From Chara braunii (lineage: Eukaryota; Streptophyta; Charophyceae; Charales; Characeae): a stretch of 24,662 nt of DNA. The notes under the pieces were generated by a model that was not told where the DNA came from, did not search any database, and saw only the letters and a list, made by a program, of their open reading frames with translations. Of the stretch, positions 9,088 through 16,797 are shown piece by piece (the stretch's first letter is position 1; each line of letters opens with the position of its first letter). Location of the stretch: positions 2,615,018 through 2,639,679 of the forward strand of contig BFEA01000137.1 in assembly GCA_003427395.1 (NCBI GenBank). The letters are read 5' to 3'. A program made the translations under genes and the position numbers.

Positions 9088-10090
9088 CATTTGCAGACAT
9101 AGAGATTCGATCCCGAGACCTGTGCCCTAACCCTGTACATTGAACCTGTGTGCTGATTGAGATTCGATCCCTAGACTTACCCTGTACCCTGTACATTGAC
9201 CCTGTGTGCTGAGTGAGATTCGATCCCTAGACCTATCCTGTACCCTATACATAGGCCCAGCGATCTGTGTAGGACTTGATCCCTAGGTGTGCAGGATGGG
9301 AGTTGAGTCTGTTACCAGTAGGACTAAAGAGTCTGTTGTAGAAGTCTCTTCCTAAGTCTACTGTGGGCCTAGAATCCGTCTGTAGGTCTCAAGACTGTAG
9401 AAGGTCATAGGTCCCTGTAGGCAGTCCAGTCAGCAGGTACATGGGTAAGGGCTGCACATGGGGAAGGTTCTGGAGCACGTGGAGAGTTCCACGCGTTTTG
9501 GCCCAGAAGGCCCACGAGTTTGGAAGCTTCCAGGCCCAGGTTCACGCGTTCTGAAGGGACCCAGGCCCACGCTTTTTCGCCCAGGCCCACGCGTTTTGGG
9601 GCAGGGCCCAGCCACCTCCGAAGAAGTATAAATAAACACGCAGCGCCTAGCCATTCATTCATTCGCCTGTGAGCCATGCGGAAGTGCTGACTTCGTATCT
9701 TGTGCGTGGAGGTCTGCAGGTGGCCGGAGAGGAAGTGGGCAGTGAGGAAGACAGCGGCCATAGGTGGCCAGTGAGGTAGACGACGGTGGCCATAGCTAGG
9801 AGGAGGAAGACGGCGGCCATAGCCGCCCAGCTGTTGGTGTAGATGGAGTGTACAGTGTGTGTGTGGCTGTGTAGCGTGGACATTCAGGGTGATCCTGGTA
9901 CGTGCGTGCACGAGGGAGAGTGAGGCTGGTGGTTGAGACAGTGTGCAGCGGCCATAGCCGCAAGTTGTACAGTTGTTCTGAACAGAGTTTAAGTGCAAGT
10001 TCATTGTTGGTTCCGAGTTGACGAGTTTGGTTTGCCATCAGTTCTCATGTCTGCGTATTGTGAGCAAGTCCAGAGTCGAGTCTGATTGCA
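9076..10090 (+). repeat. 3' LTR of the Ty3 element
   Basis: Second copy of the LTR. It has the same 5' start (CAGTTAACCC) and 3' end (TGATTGCA), the same tandem array (9104-9280), TATA box and hairpin motifs. It is slightly shorter than the 5' LTR because of small indels. Confidence 0.92.
9627..9634 (+). promoter_or_regulatory. TATA box of the 3' LTR
   Basis: TATAAATA at the position matching 2525 in the 5' LTR. Confidence 0.6.
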
Positions 10091-10100
10091 CACCAATGCC

Positions 10101-10196
10101 CTCAGATTCCCGAAGAAGAAGTTCGTTGCCAATCTGCCTTTTTTTCTTCCTTTTCTTTTTTTTCCCCAACCTGCATCATGCATACAGCTATCCGAC
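10101..10196 (-). pseudogene. partial duplicate of the exon 2 acceptor and start (GH17)
   Basis: On the minus strand, ggcag|ATTGGCAACGAA at 10133 repeats the true exon 2 boundary (1425) for about 27 exon bases, giving IGNELLLRE beside the true IGNEVLLPE. Intron bases upstream also match (gtatgcatgatgcaggttgg beside gtatacataatgcagattgg), but are separated by an inserted ~30-base T/C-rich run. That run removes the pyrimidine tract on the minus strand, so this acceptor is probably weak. The copy then runs into minisatellite and the LTR. Confidence 0.7.
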
Positions 10197-10471
10197 ATGT
10201 AAGCCATGTTCACTCAAATGTCATGCCACATAAACACCTTTTACCTTTTTTTTCCTAAAATAGGCATTCGTACTATTCTCAAGGAGCAGCACGCCGGCCC
10301 CACCGTCTCATATTGGAAAGTTTGGGAGTCTAATTAATGCCCTTCTCCTCGTCACAATTCAGTTTCTCTTTTCTTGAGATGGGACGCCGGACCCGGTTTC
10401 CACCATGTGCACCTCCCCACCCGTAGATGGGAGCCATATAGGGGGCCCCGGGGGGGGGGGGGGAAGGAGAA
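10197..10471. other. intronic spacer before the gap, no gene seen
   Basis: Unique-looking sequence ending in a G-homopolymer (about 10450-10463) at the assembly gap. No domain or repeat family recognised. Confidence 0.5.
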
Positions 10472-10991
10472 NNNNNNNNNNNNNNNNNNNNNNNNNNNNN
10501 NNNNNNNNNNNNNNNNNNNNNNNNNNNNNNNNNNNNNNNNNNNNNNNNNNNNNNNNNNNNNNNNNNNNNNNNNNNNNNNNNNNNNNNNNNNNNNNNNNNN
10601 NNNNNNNNNNNNNNNNNNNNNNNNNNNNNNNNNNNNNNNNNNNNNNNNNNNNNNNNNNNNNNNNNNNNNNNNNNNNNNNNNNNNNNNNNNNNNNNNNNNN
10701 NNNNNNNNNNNNNNNNNNNNNNNNNNNNNNNNNNNNNNNNNNNNNNNNNNNNNNNNNNNNNNNNNNNNNNNNNNNNNNNNNNNNNNNNNNNNNNNNNNNN
10801 NNNNNNNNNNNNNNNNNNNNNNNNNNNNNNNNNNNNNNNNNNNNNNNNNNNNNNNNNNNNNNNNNNNNNNNNNNNNNNNNNNNNNNNNNNNNNNNNNNNN
10901 NNNNNNNNNNNNNNNNNNNNNNNNNNNNNNNNNNNNNNNNNNNNNNNNNNNNNNNNNNNNNNNNNNNNNNNNNNNNNNNNNNNNNNNNNNN
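10472..10991. other. assembly gap (520 Ns)
   Basis: Unknown bases between a poly-G run and a (GA)n run, both typical assembly breakpoints. The gap size may be nominal. Confidence 0.99.

Positions 10992-11046
<55 letters not shown>
10992..11046. repeat. (GA)n microsatellite, unit A
   Basis: GA run bordering the gap. Together with 11047-11136 it duplicates the 11158-11325 block. Confidence 0.95.
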
Positions 11047-11049
<3 letters not shown>

Positions 11050-11136
11050 CGAAGGATGACAGACAAAAGGACAACCGAGGAACTCACCGCAATGGTGGTT
11101 ACTGATTGACCGAGTTGGGCTTTGACCTTGGTCTGA
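11047..11136 (-). pseudogene. duplicate of the end of exon 1 with its splice donor
   Basis: On the minus strand it reads VQTKVKAQLGQSVTTIA then gtgagttcctcggt, copying the true exon 1 end (VQTKVKARLDQSIAISTIA|gtgagt). Relative to the original it has lost six coding bases, keeping frame. A ttcag at 11137-11133, preceded by a (CT)n tract, could act as an acceptor. That would define a 45-base in-phase cassette (11132-11088). Splicing is inference. Confidence 0.65.
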
Positions 11137-11155
11137 ACTAGATCCCCACACACAG

Positions 11156-11157
<2 letters not shown>

Positions 11158-11224
<67 letters not shown>
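11158..11224. repeat. (GA)n microsatellite, unit B
   Basis: GA run just inside the intron after the GH17 donor; on the minus strand it is (CT)n. Confidence 0.97.
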
Positions 11225-11226
<2 letters not shown>

Positions 11227-11270
11227 TCACGAAAGATGACAGACAAAAGGACGACGACCGAGGAACTCAC

Positions 11271-11934
11271 CGCGATGGTGGAGATGGCGATTGATTGATC
11301 GAGGCGGGCTTTGACCTTGGTCTGAACGAACTCCCGAGATGAGTTGTAGTCGGAGGCAAGCGTAGCTATGTCCGTGAGATGAACAGGGATCACGACATCG
11401 ATTCCCGTCCCCGCCAGCGAGTCGATGAGCGCCACGGCTGCGGGAGTATCCACAAAATCGCCGAACAATTTGACCGAAGACGCCTTGATCTTCTGTACGA
11501 TTTCCAAAATCTTGCTCGCATTAATCTGAGTGGAGCTGTAGCCGAATCCGACATTCACGCCCACCCCCAATGTTGCCGAGGGCGGAGGTGATGACGATGG
11601 TGGAGTTGTTGGCAGTGATGGTGGAGGAGGAGGGGTGCTTGAGAGTGATGCTGGAGCTGATGGTGATGGAGGAGGAGGTGTTGATGTGGGAAGACTGACA
11701 ATGGATGGAGCGGGGGAAGACTTGCTGGGCTCGACGGGGAGGGATGGAGAAGGAGAAGGAGAGGGCCCGACATCTTCAGGAGGTGGGGCAAGCAGCCGTT
11801 GATCTGGCAATCGAGGGTAGCCGTGGGATGGTTGTGCTGATGCATCTGATGCATCTGATGATGATAATCGTCTTGACGACCGTGAGGATGCCACTGAGGA
11901 TATTGTAGTAGGTATACTAGTACTATCAGTACTC

Positions 11935-11971
<37 letters not shown>

Positions 11972-12341
11972 CAGTAGTTCTAGTAGTACACTGGCAGGTG
12001 CTAGTACTACTAGGAGTTGTAGTAGTAGTAGTAGTAATACTAGTGGTACTAATACGAGGAGGAGGAGGAGGAGGAGGAGGAGGAGGAGGAAGAGTGGTTG
12101 TGGTGGTGCTAGGTTCAGCAGATGACGGATAGGATGAAGATGGGTAGGCGGCAGCAGGATGGGCTTGGGCGCATGCAAAAGAGACAATCTGCTTGGCTCC
12201 CTCTCTCCATCTCCACCACCTGATGAGGTTTATGTCATCGCAACCACCATAACCCGAGAGGAGAAGGAAAAGAACCCACAGTGGCCATTGGAAGAGATCG
12301 TGATGACTACTTGGGCTTGTTGTGTTCCTCATCTCGCTCAT
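11271..12341 (-). CDS. GH17-X8 beta-1,3-glucanase, exon 1 (signal peptide, Ser/Thr/Pro-rich linker, GH17 N-terminus)
   Basis: First coding exon, 357 codons, ending in phase 0 at GCG|gtgagt. The chosen ATG at 12341 gives a short polar head followed by the hydrophobic run WPLWVLFLLLSGYGG, a plausible signal peptide or anchor. Residues ~70-255 are low-complexity Ser/Thr/Pro, encoded by ACT- and CCT-type triplet repeats. Residues ~256-357 are the start of GH17: GVGVNVGFGY, then KLFGDF, then LAGTGIDVVIPV, then FVQTKVKA, matching the family order of first strand, second strand and VQ-NV region. Upstream start codons exist in the same frame, but they would read through the 12455-12565 inverted repeat. 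A possible secreted or wall-anchored, O-glycosylated linker is inferred from composition only. No promoter can be assigned with confidence; AT-rich TATA-like sequence lies just upstream on the minus strand. Confidence 0.8.
11935..12091 (-). repeat. coding triplet repeats in GH17 exon 1
   Basis: Plus-strand (GTA)n at ~11935-11970 and (GGA)n at ~12058-12090 encode Thr and Pro runs in the linker of the GH17 protein on the minus strand. Confidence 0.85.
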
Positions 12342-12454
12342 ATACAGTATTATATTCGTTGCTCCCACTCGCCTAATACTATAATCGTATATCGGGAGTA
12401 TGCCCTCAAGCCTGATCTTCGTAAACCCGTCTAAGCTACTAGCACGCAGTGTGG

Positions 12455-12565
12455 CTACCTTCTTCCCCCGAATACAACGTACGGTCATTATAGCTGTATT
12501 TAGACTGAAAGATACGCCAAATTCAGCTATAATGACAGTACGTTGTATTCTGGGGAAGAAGGTAG
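12455..12565. repeat. 111-bp foldback inverted repeat
   Basis: Arms of 47 bases (12455-12501 and 12519-12565) are inverted copies with about three mismatches, around a 17-base loop. Arm ends are CTACCTTCTTCCCC / GGGGAAGAAGGTAG. It lies ~115 bases upstream of the GH17 start codon and abuts the left edge of block A. MITE-like foldback is the simplest reading. Confidence 0.85.
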
Positions 12566-12592
12566 TATGGAGACACCACACATCACGGAGCC

Positions 12593-12600
12593 TATAAATA
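12593..12600 (+). promoter_or_regulatory. TATA-like box at the start of block A
   Basis: TATAAATA within CGGAGCCTATAAATAGACC, conserved in the right copy at 21980-21987. It could be a plus-strand core promoter for block A, but no downstream transcript is evident. Confidence 0.35.
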
Positions 12601-12613
12601 GACCAAGAACAGT

Positions 12614-12661
12614 GAAGAAGAAGAAGAAGAAGAAGAAGAAGAAGAAGAGGGGGAGGAGAGG

Positions 12662-12693
<32 letters not shown>

Positions 12694-12730
12694 AAGAAGA
12701 AGAGGAGGAGGAGGAGGAGGAGGAGGAGAA
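12614..12730. repeat. (GAA)n/(GGA)n purine tract, left copy
   Basis: Long purine-only triplet repeat; a second short (GGA)n lies at ~12798-12822. Lys/Glu-type frames here are artefacts. Between 12731 and 13025 I see no gene. Confidence 0.95.
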
Positions 12731-13025
12731 GTATGTTTACCAGGGATTACACCGGGTTGATTGTGTCTGCTGTATTGAGATTAGGGCGAAGAAAAGGAGG
12801 GGAGGAGGAGGAGGAGGAGGAGGGTCACCCAGAATTACACAGGCGATAGATTAGGTTATCGTGGTTGCATAGTATCTGTTTTGCTCGTAGTGGCAACGAC
12901 TGCCAACGGGGAAGAAAATGCAGATACAGAAGGAGGGAAAAAAAAGAAAAAAAAAAAGGAGAAATTGTAAAAAAAAGTCATTGATTTCTGATAGATGGGC
13001 CTCGGTCTCAATCCTCGCTCAATCT

Positions 13026-13677
13026 TCTGGTCGTCCTACAGCGTTGAGTTTTCTCAACGCTGAGCTTTCTATCACGTGTGGCATGGTGGGACGGAGCTCT
13101 GCCGTTGATGTATTGCGAATCTAACGGTACCTAAATACAGGAGAATAACCTATTAGATTTAGTCATTTTGTAGAATTTTTTTTTGACGTGAAATCCGTTT
13201 TGTAGTATGCGTTGGCCCTTTTGGTTTGGGCGGGAAGCCATTTTCCGTTGAGAAAACTACCCTACCGAGGGTAGGGTACGTTTCTCAACTTCAGTGCCTT
13301 TCCTTTTTTTTGTTTTTTTAGTCCTCATTGCATCCTGAAACGGAGGAACTCTGACAGCTGTGTTTGGCTGTCTGGCATCAAACTCGTTTCCTTCTTTGGG
13401 CAATGAATGCATTTGGCCATCCACGTCGTCCCTGTCCATTTTACAAATGGTGACCTCCTGTCCCCTCACCACGGGGAGTATCCTTTTTTCACGGAGACGT
13501 TCACTCCGACTGTTCCAGACATGTTTCATTTCTCGGAGTTACGTTATAAAAAATCAAGAGAAAAGCTGTTTCTAGCATTTTTTTCAGTTTTTTTATTTCT
13601 TGTTTCGAATATTTTAATGTCGAAATGGCGTCGTACCGTTGAGTTTTCTGAACTCAACAACCGTAGGTGGGACCAGA
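13026..13677. mobile_element. 652-bp inverted-repeat element (MITE-like) within left block A
   Basis: Ends are imperfect inverted repeats (~25 bases): TCTGGTC..CCTAC..GTTGAGTT at 13026 and its complement ending GTAGG..GACCAGA at 13677. The right block A copy lacks the whole segment (join near 22525). It contains three hairpins with the same GTTGAG/CTCAAC stem: 13039-13062 (10-bp arms, TTTT loop), 13249-13291 (two stacked perfect stems), 13638-13658 (8-bp arms). No transposase is recognisable, so it is non-autonomous if mobile. No clean target duplication found. Confidence 0.6.
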
Positions 13678-13820
13678 CCCCTGAGGGCGCTGCCGACGAA
13701 AAGGGTTAATTTCAAAACTTAAAATTATATTCCCTTCCCTAGGTTCCCCAGCAGCAATATCGTCGTCTGGAATTTTTCTTTGCAAAAATATATCCTTCAT
13801 GGCCCTCATTGGCAGCTTTA

Positions 13821-13924
13821 CCGGGGGCCAAGTCCCACTTACACGAATTCTCAAAGGCTGCCCGTAGATTCTACAGATCAACGGCCAGAAATGAACAATC
13901 AGCGTAAGTGGGACTTGGCCCCGG
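13821..13924. repeat. foldback in block A, left copy
   Basis: Arms 13821-13842 and 13904-13924 are near-perfect inverted copies (CCAAGTCCCACTTAC / GTAAGTGGGACTTGG) around a 61-base spacer. The matching structure in the right copy is at 22668-22772. The flanking 13678-15175 stretch holds no gene I can identify. Confidence 0.8.
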
Positions 13925-14019
13925 GTTCCCCAAGTTTCGATTCGGAAGCAGAAATGTCGTTCCAAACTGAGTTTCCCAGGATAGGACTCGTAGAGTCGTA
14001 GTCCTCTGGCCTCAGGTAC

Positions 14020-14095
14020 TCAGGAACTCTGGCCTCAGTCCTCTGGCCTCAGGTACTCAGGAACTCAGGCCTGAGGCCAGAGACCCACCCACAGA
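14020..14095. repeat. 37-bp tandem duplication (CTCTGGCCTCAGGTACTCAG)
   Basis: Two units in the left block A, one in the right (22850-22890). The second unit ends in the palindromic GGCCTGAGGCC. Confidence 0.75.
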
Positions 14096-14260
14096 GATTT
14101 CGCCAGCAGAGATTTTGTTAAAAGGGACATTTTATAGTCTTTGTACAAAATTAACACCCACTTGTTTGACCCTGAAAATGTCACGGTTTAGCTGCTTGGG
14201 GTCCCCCTTGGATGTACCTGAACTTCAATTAAGTCCAAATGGACGGTGAGGAGATGAAAG

Positions 14261-14428
14261 GTGATATTTTTTGGGCCAAATAAGGAGGTTTCAATTTCGT
14301 TCGAAAAATATAAAATGTCCGTTTTGACGAAATCGTTTTTTCACGTGATATTTTTTGGGCCAAATAAGGAGGTTTCAATTTCGTTCAATAATATAAAATG
14401 TCCAATTTGATGAAGTCGTTGTTCACCG
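14261..14428. repeat. 84-bp tandem duplication, left block A
   Basis: GTGATATTTTTTGGGCC begins units at 14261 and 14345, each running through TAAAATGTCC to a TCAC end. The same pair is in the right copy. Confidence 0.9.
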
Positions 14429-15175
14429 CCGTACCCGCCTGGAAACAAACGAGTCATGACTGCGGGCACAGCCTTTGTCTGTGGATCCGAGGGATTGGGC
14501 ATGGGAGCATCCTCTTGCTCCCCAGAAAATGATGAATTCATATCAATATTCAACGAGATTAGGATATCAACTTACTCGCCCTCCAATTATAGACATAGGA
14601 TGGCGGATAACTAGAATATGGATTGCTTCTGGATGGGTGCAGGACACCGCAGTGAGGTTGGTGTCAGAACGATTGCTGCGTTTTTGGAGACTGTTGATGG
14701 ATCTGTGTGTAGTCAGGGCACACTCACACTTCCACGTATTTTCGCAAAATCGCAAATTTTACGTAGTTTTCGGGGTCACAAGAGGCACGTATTTTCCGTG
14801 TTCACACAAAAGGGCACGTAAATGTCAGCGGCCTGGACAGCCGCGGGGCTTACATATTTTGTGGGTACCTACCTCCAGAGGTCCCCGCAAAATCGTATTT
14901 CTTTTTCCTCTACTGCTTTCCGGAAGGAAAAAAAAAAAGAAAAAAAAAAGTGCATTGTGCTGTCTGACTGCAGACAACGTATTTTCGCATCTCAAGGCCT
15001 TGAGAGGTGGCGACCCTGTCTTTTCTGCTTTGTGCATTGGGCAACAAACGGGTGACCAGTGTGGCCCGCAGGTGACATATAAACACAAATTCACATACGT
15101 AAATTTGCGGAAGTACGTGCTCGTGTGAGTATGCCCTCAAACAAGTGAGTTCTTTTTTGTGGCAAATTATGCACC

Positions 15176-15671
15176 TTGCGGTCCCGACTGCGAGTTGGTG
15201 TGCCAAAAAAAACTTCCAGAGCATCGCCGCTGTGTGTTCTGTGTGAAGACATAAGAATTGAGGACCTCCAAAATATGTTCCTTCACTGCCGACTGTCTGC
15301 ACCTTTCTGGGAGTGGTGGCGAGGAGGCTCGGTGTCTGTGCCACAGACCTCTCGAGATGGTCAGAGGATCCTTTTGTCTTGCTAGGGAACGCATTGCGGG
15401 GTGCAGTGCTTTGACGACTCGTTGGACTCTCAGAAATTCAGCAGTCAGAAGTGGAGAATGGCTCACCCCCCCGATGATAAGAGCACAGGTCAAATATAAC
15501 ATCAAGCAGGCTATCGCTACAGATTGGACACACAAAGTAGTAAATACAGGATACCGGACCAAACCGATGAATCGGTTCCCCTCTCATTGGATGCAGTTCC
15601 CAGATCTGGTTAAGGTTTCAGTGCAACTGCAGTCAGGACCGGAGTTGACCTTTTCGTCCTTGTTTTTTTGA
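15176..15671 (+). pseudogene. LINE-type ORF remnant with zf-RVT-like zinc motif, left copy
   Basis: Short broken coding remnant. It reads PLCVLC then EDLQNMFLHC then FWEWW, matching the C-x2-C ... H-C ... W pattern of the zinc-binding domain at the C-terminus of plant LINE reverse transcriptases. The first family His appears as Asn (QNMF). Cys codons start at 15233 and 15242, with HC at 15284. Downstream fragments (QVKYNIKQA, NRFPSHWMQFPDLVKVSV, FSSLFF stop) continue in other frames. No RT palm is present nearby, so only the 3' end of an element survives. The left copy is missing ~50 bases relative to the right copy. Confidence 0.55.
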
Positions 15672-15712
15672 AGATTTTTGTTCCTCTGTATGCCCTTTTA
15701 ATGTCTCTCTTT

Positions 15713-15762
15713 TGCATCCTTCTATGCATTCTTCTATGCATCCTTCTATGCATCCTTCTTTT
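15713..15762 (+). repeat. 13-bp tandem tail (TGCATCCTTCTA), left copy
   Basis: About four TGCATYCTTCTA units following the ORF remnant; short tandem 3' tails occur in some LINE groups. Repeated at 24556-24605. Confidence 0.85.
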
Positions 15763-15824
15763 CGTCTTTTTTCTTCCTACTGACGTCTAGTCTCAGTTGT
15801 AATTGTACTAGTTGTAATGTAGTT

Positions 15825-15826
<2 letters not shown>

Positions 15827-15855
<29 letters not shown>

Positions 15856-15856
15856 N

Positions 15857-15947
<91 letters not shown>
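15827..15947 (-). repeat. 121-base poly(T), i.e. poly(A) on the minus strand
   Basis: Homopolymer with a single N at 15856, located between block A and the Penelope-like element. On the element's strand it would be a 3' poly(A) tail; alternatively an expanded homopolymer. Length may be affected by assembly. Confidence 0.9.
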
Positions 15948-15948
<1 letters not shown>

Positions 15949-16093
15949 GTACTTGTAATTGTAGTTTGTAAAAGTTCATATTGTATTTTACCTGATTGGT
16001 TGAGGGATAGGTTAAGGTAGGTCTCAGTAGAAGAGTAGGATAAGTTTGGAGACAGCGATGATGTTGTTGGGTATTTGGTGATGGTTGGTAATA
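15948..16093 (-). other. spacer between poly(A) and pseudo-LTR, no gene seen
   Basis: 146 bases not found beside the other pseudo-LTR. On the minus strand it could be the element's 3' trailer. Confidence 0.4.
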
Positions 16094-16766
16094 AGATAAG
16101 AACAACAAGTCAGAAACGAGGTCTGACCACACGCTTGCATACACGGCCGTGCTACTCATGGCAAGAGTCGTATGCGAAAACAATCTCGAAACTAGTTCCC
16201 AAAGGACAGATATGAGCGAGATAGCATAACAAACGTAGCAAAGGTTACGGTATCACCTCCTTTCCTCCGCCATGAAAAGAGTGAAACGCTTGAGGATGGA
16301 AGCGCCTGGCATCCACGACTAGTTTCAGCAGCCACCAGATAGCGGCCTCATCAGGCGGATTTCGAGATGGCTACTACGCTACAGTACTAATCCACTTATA
16401 CTCATCGCGCTGGTTCCGATTTCCCTGAGAGCTCGGCCAAGCGGGCGTCGAGGCCGAAAACCTTACCGCCCTTCCCGATCGAAGGGCACATTGCCCAGGT
16501 TTCCCGCCCACTTGTCAGAGCGGGGTCATGTCAGTTCAGCCCAATAGTTTCCTCAGTGTTCCCGCGCGGCCTGATATTTCCTTCATCTCATTATTATCGT
16601 GGTTCGAGTACCGCGTTTTTTCGTCGGCTTCAGGTCCCTCCCCTGCCTCGTTTCGTTGCCCAGGTTCAGGTACCACGTTTTTCAATAGCCGTGCTCACGA
16701 CCTCACAGCTTTCAATACCCCTGCATCGTTACATAACTCCCTACAAGGTAGCCGTATTCCCGCCAT
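16094..16766 (-). repeat. pseudo-LTR, downstream copy
   Basis: Direct repeat of 21272-21945. I count about 27 mismatches over ~673 bases by eye (~96% identity), mostly transitions. It ends 31 bases after the ORF2 stop in transcription order. Carries a hammerhead ribozyme. Confidence 0.93.
16311..16360 (-). ncRNA. hammerhead ribozyme, downstream pseudo-LTR
   Basis: Minus strand: stem I AUCCGC (16360-16355), core CUGAUGA, stem II GGCCGC/GCUGCU with one C-U mismatch, core GAAA, stem III ACU/AGU, C17 at 16317, stem I return GUGGAU. All invariant core bases are present. Cleavage would be between 16317 and 16316. Stem III has no loop of its own, which in this family implies a dimeric fold. Confidence 0.88.
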
Positions 16767-16797
16767 GCTTACCACCTCTGTAGTTATTCCTCACCTC

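Larger units (their letters stand above)
1967..10090 (+). mobile_element. Ty3/gypsy LTR retrotransposon, full-length but decayed
   Basis: Complete layout: 5' LTR (1967-2998), primer binding site, leader, gag, protease, reverse transcriptase, RNase H, integrase, 3' LTR (9076-10090). RT before integrase places it in Ty3/gypsy. The four bases CACC stand on both sides (1963-1966 and 10091-10094), a candidate short target duplication. The element lies antisense inside the GH17 intron. At least five in-frame stops and several frameshifts make it non-autonomous. Confidence 0.93.
1426..11270 (-). other. 9,845-base intron of the GH17-X8 gene
   Basis: Read on the minus strand, the intron begins GTGAGT at 11270 and ends TGCAG at 1426. 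Joining phase 0 to phase 0 restores the conserved GH17 string STIA-IGNEV without adding or losing a residue, which is strong internal evidence for both sites. The intron contains, in transcription order, a copy of the donor region, the N gap, a copy of the acceptor region, an antisense Ty3 element and two minisatellites. Confidence 0.85.
12564..15826 (+). repeat. block A, left copy (with 652-bp insertion)
   Basis: Dispersed or tandem repeat shared with 21949-24662. Order: TATA-like core, GAA/GGA tracts, T-rich spacer, foldback, GGCCTCAG repeats, an ~84-bp tandem duplication, a zinc-binding ORF remnant, a 13-bp tandem tail. The left copy has an extra inverted-repeat segment (13026-13677) and lacks ~50 bases of the ORF remnant found in the right copy (near 24180-24230). 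Confidence 0.9.

Noticed and set aside
10359-12581. A 740-codon minus-strand frame spanning the gap
   Set aside because: It reads through 520 Ns, (CT)n repeats and the clear exon 1 donor at 11270. Only 11271-12341 is supported as coding.
13257-13529. A 90-residue minus-strand frame inside the inverted-repeat element
   Set aside because: No recognisable transposase motif or conserved pattern; could be chance.
12564-15826. Block A as a giant LTR pair around the Penelope-like region
   Set aside because: No primer binding site after the left copy, no polypurine tract before the right copy, and no LTR-type gag-pol between them.
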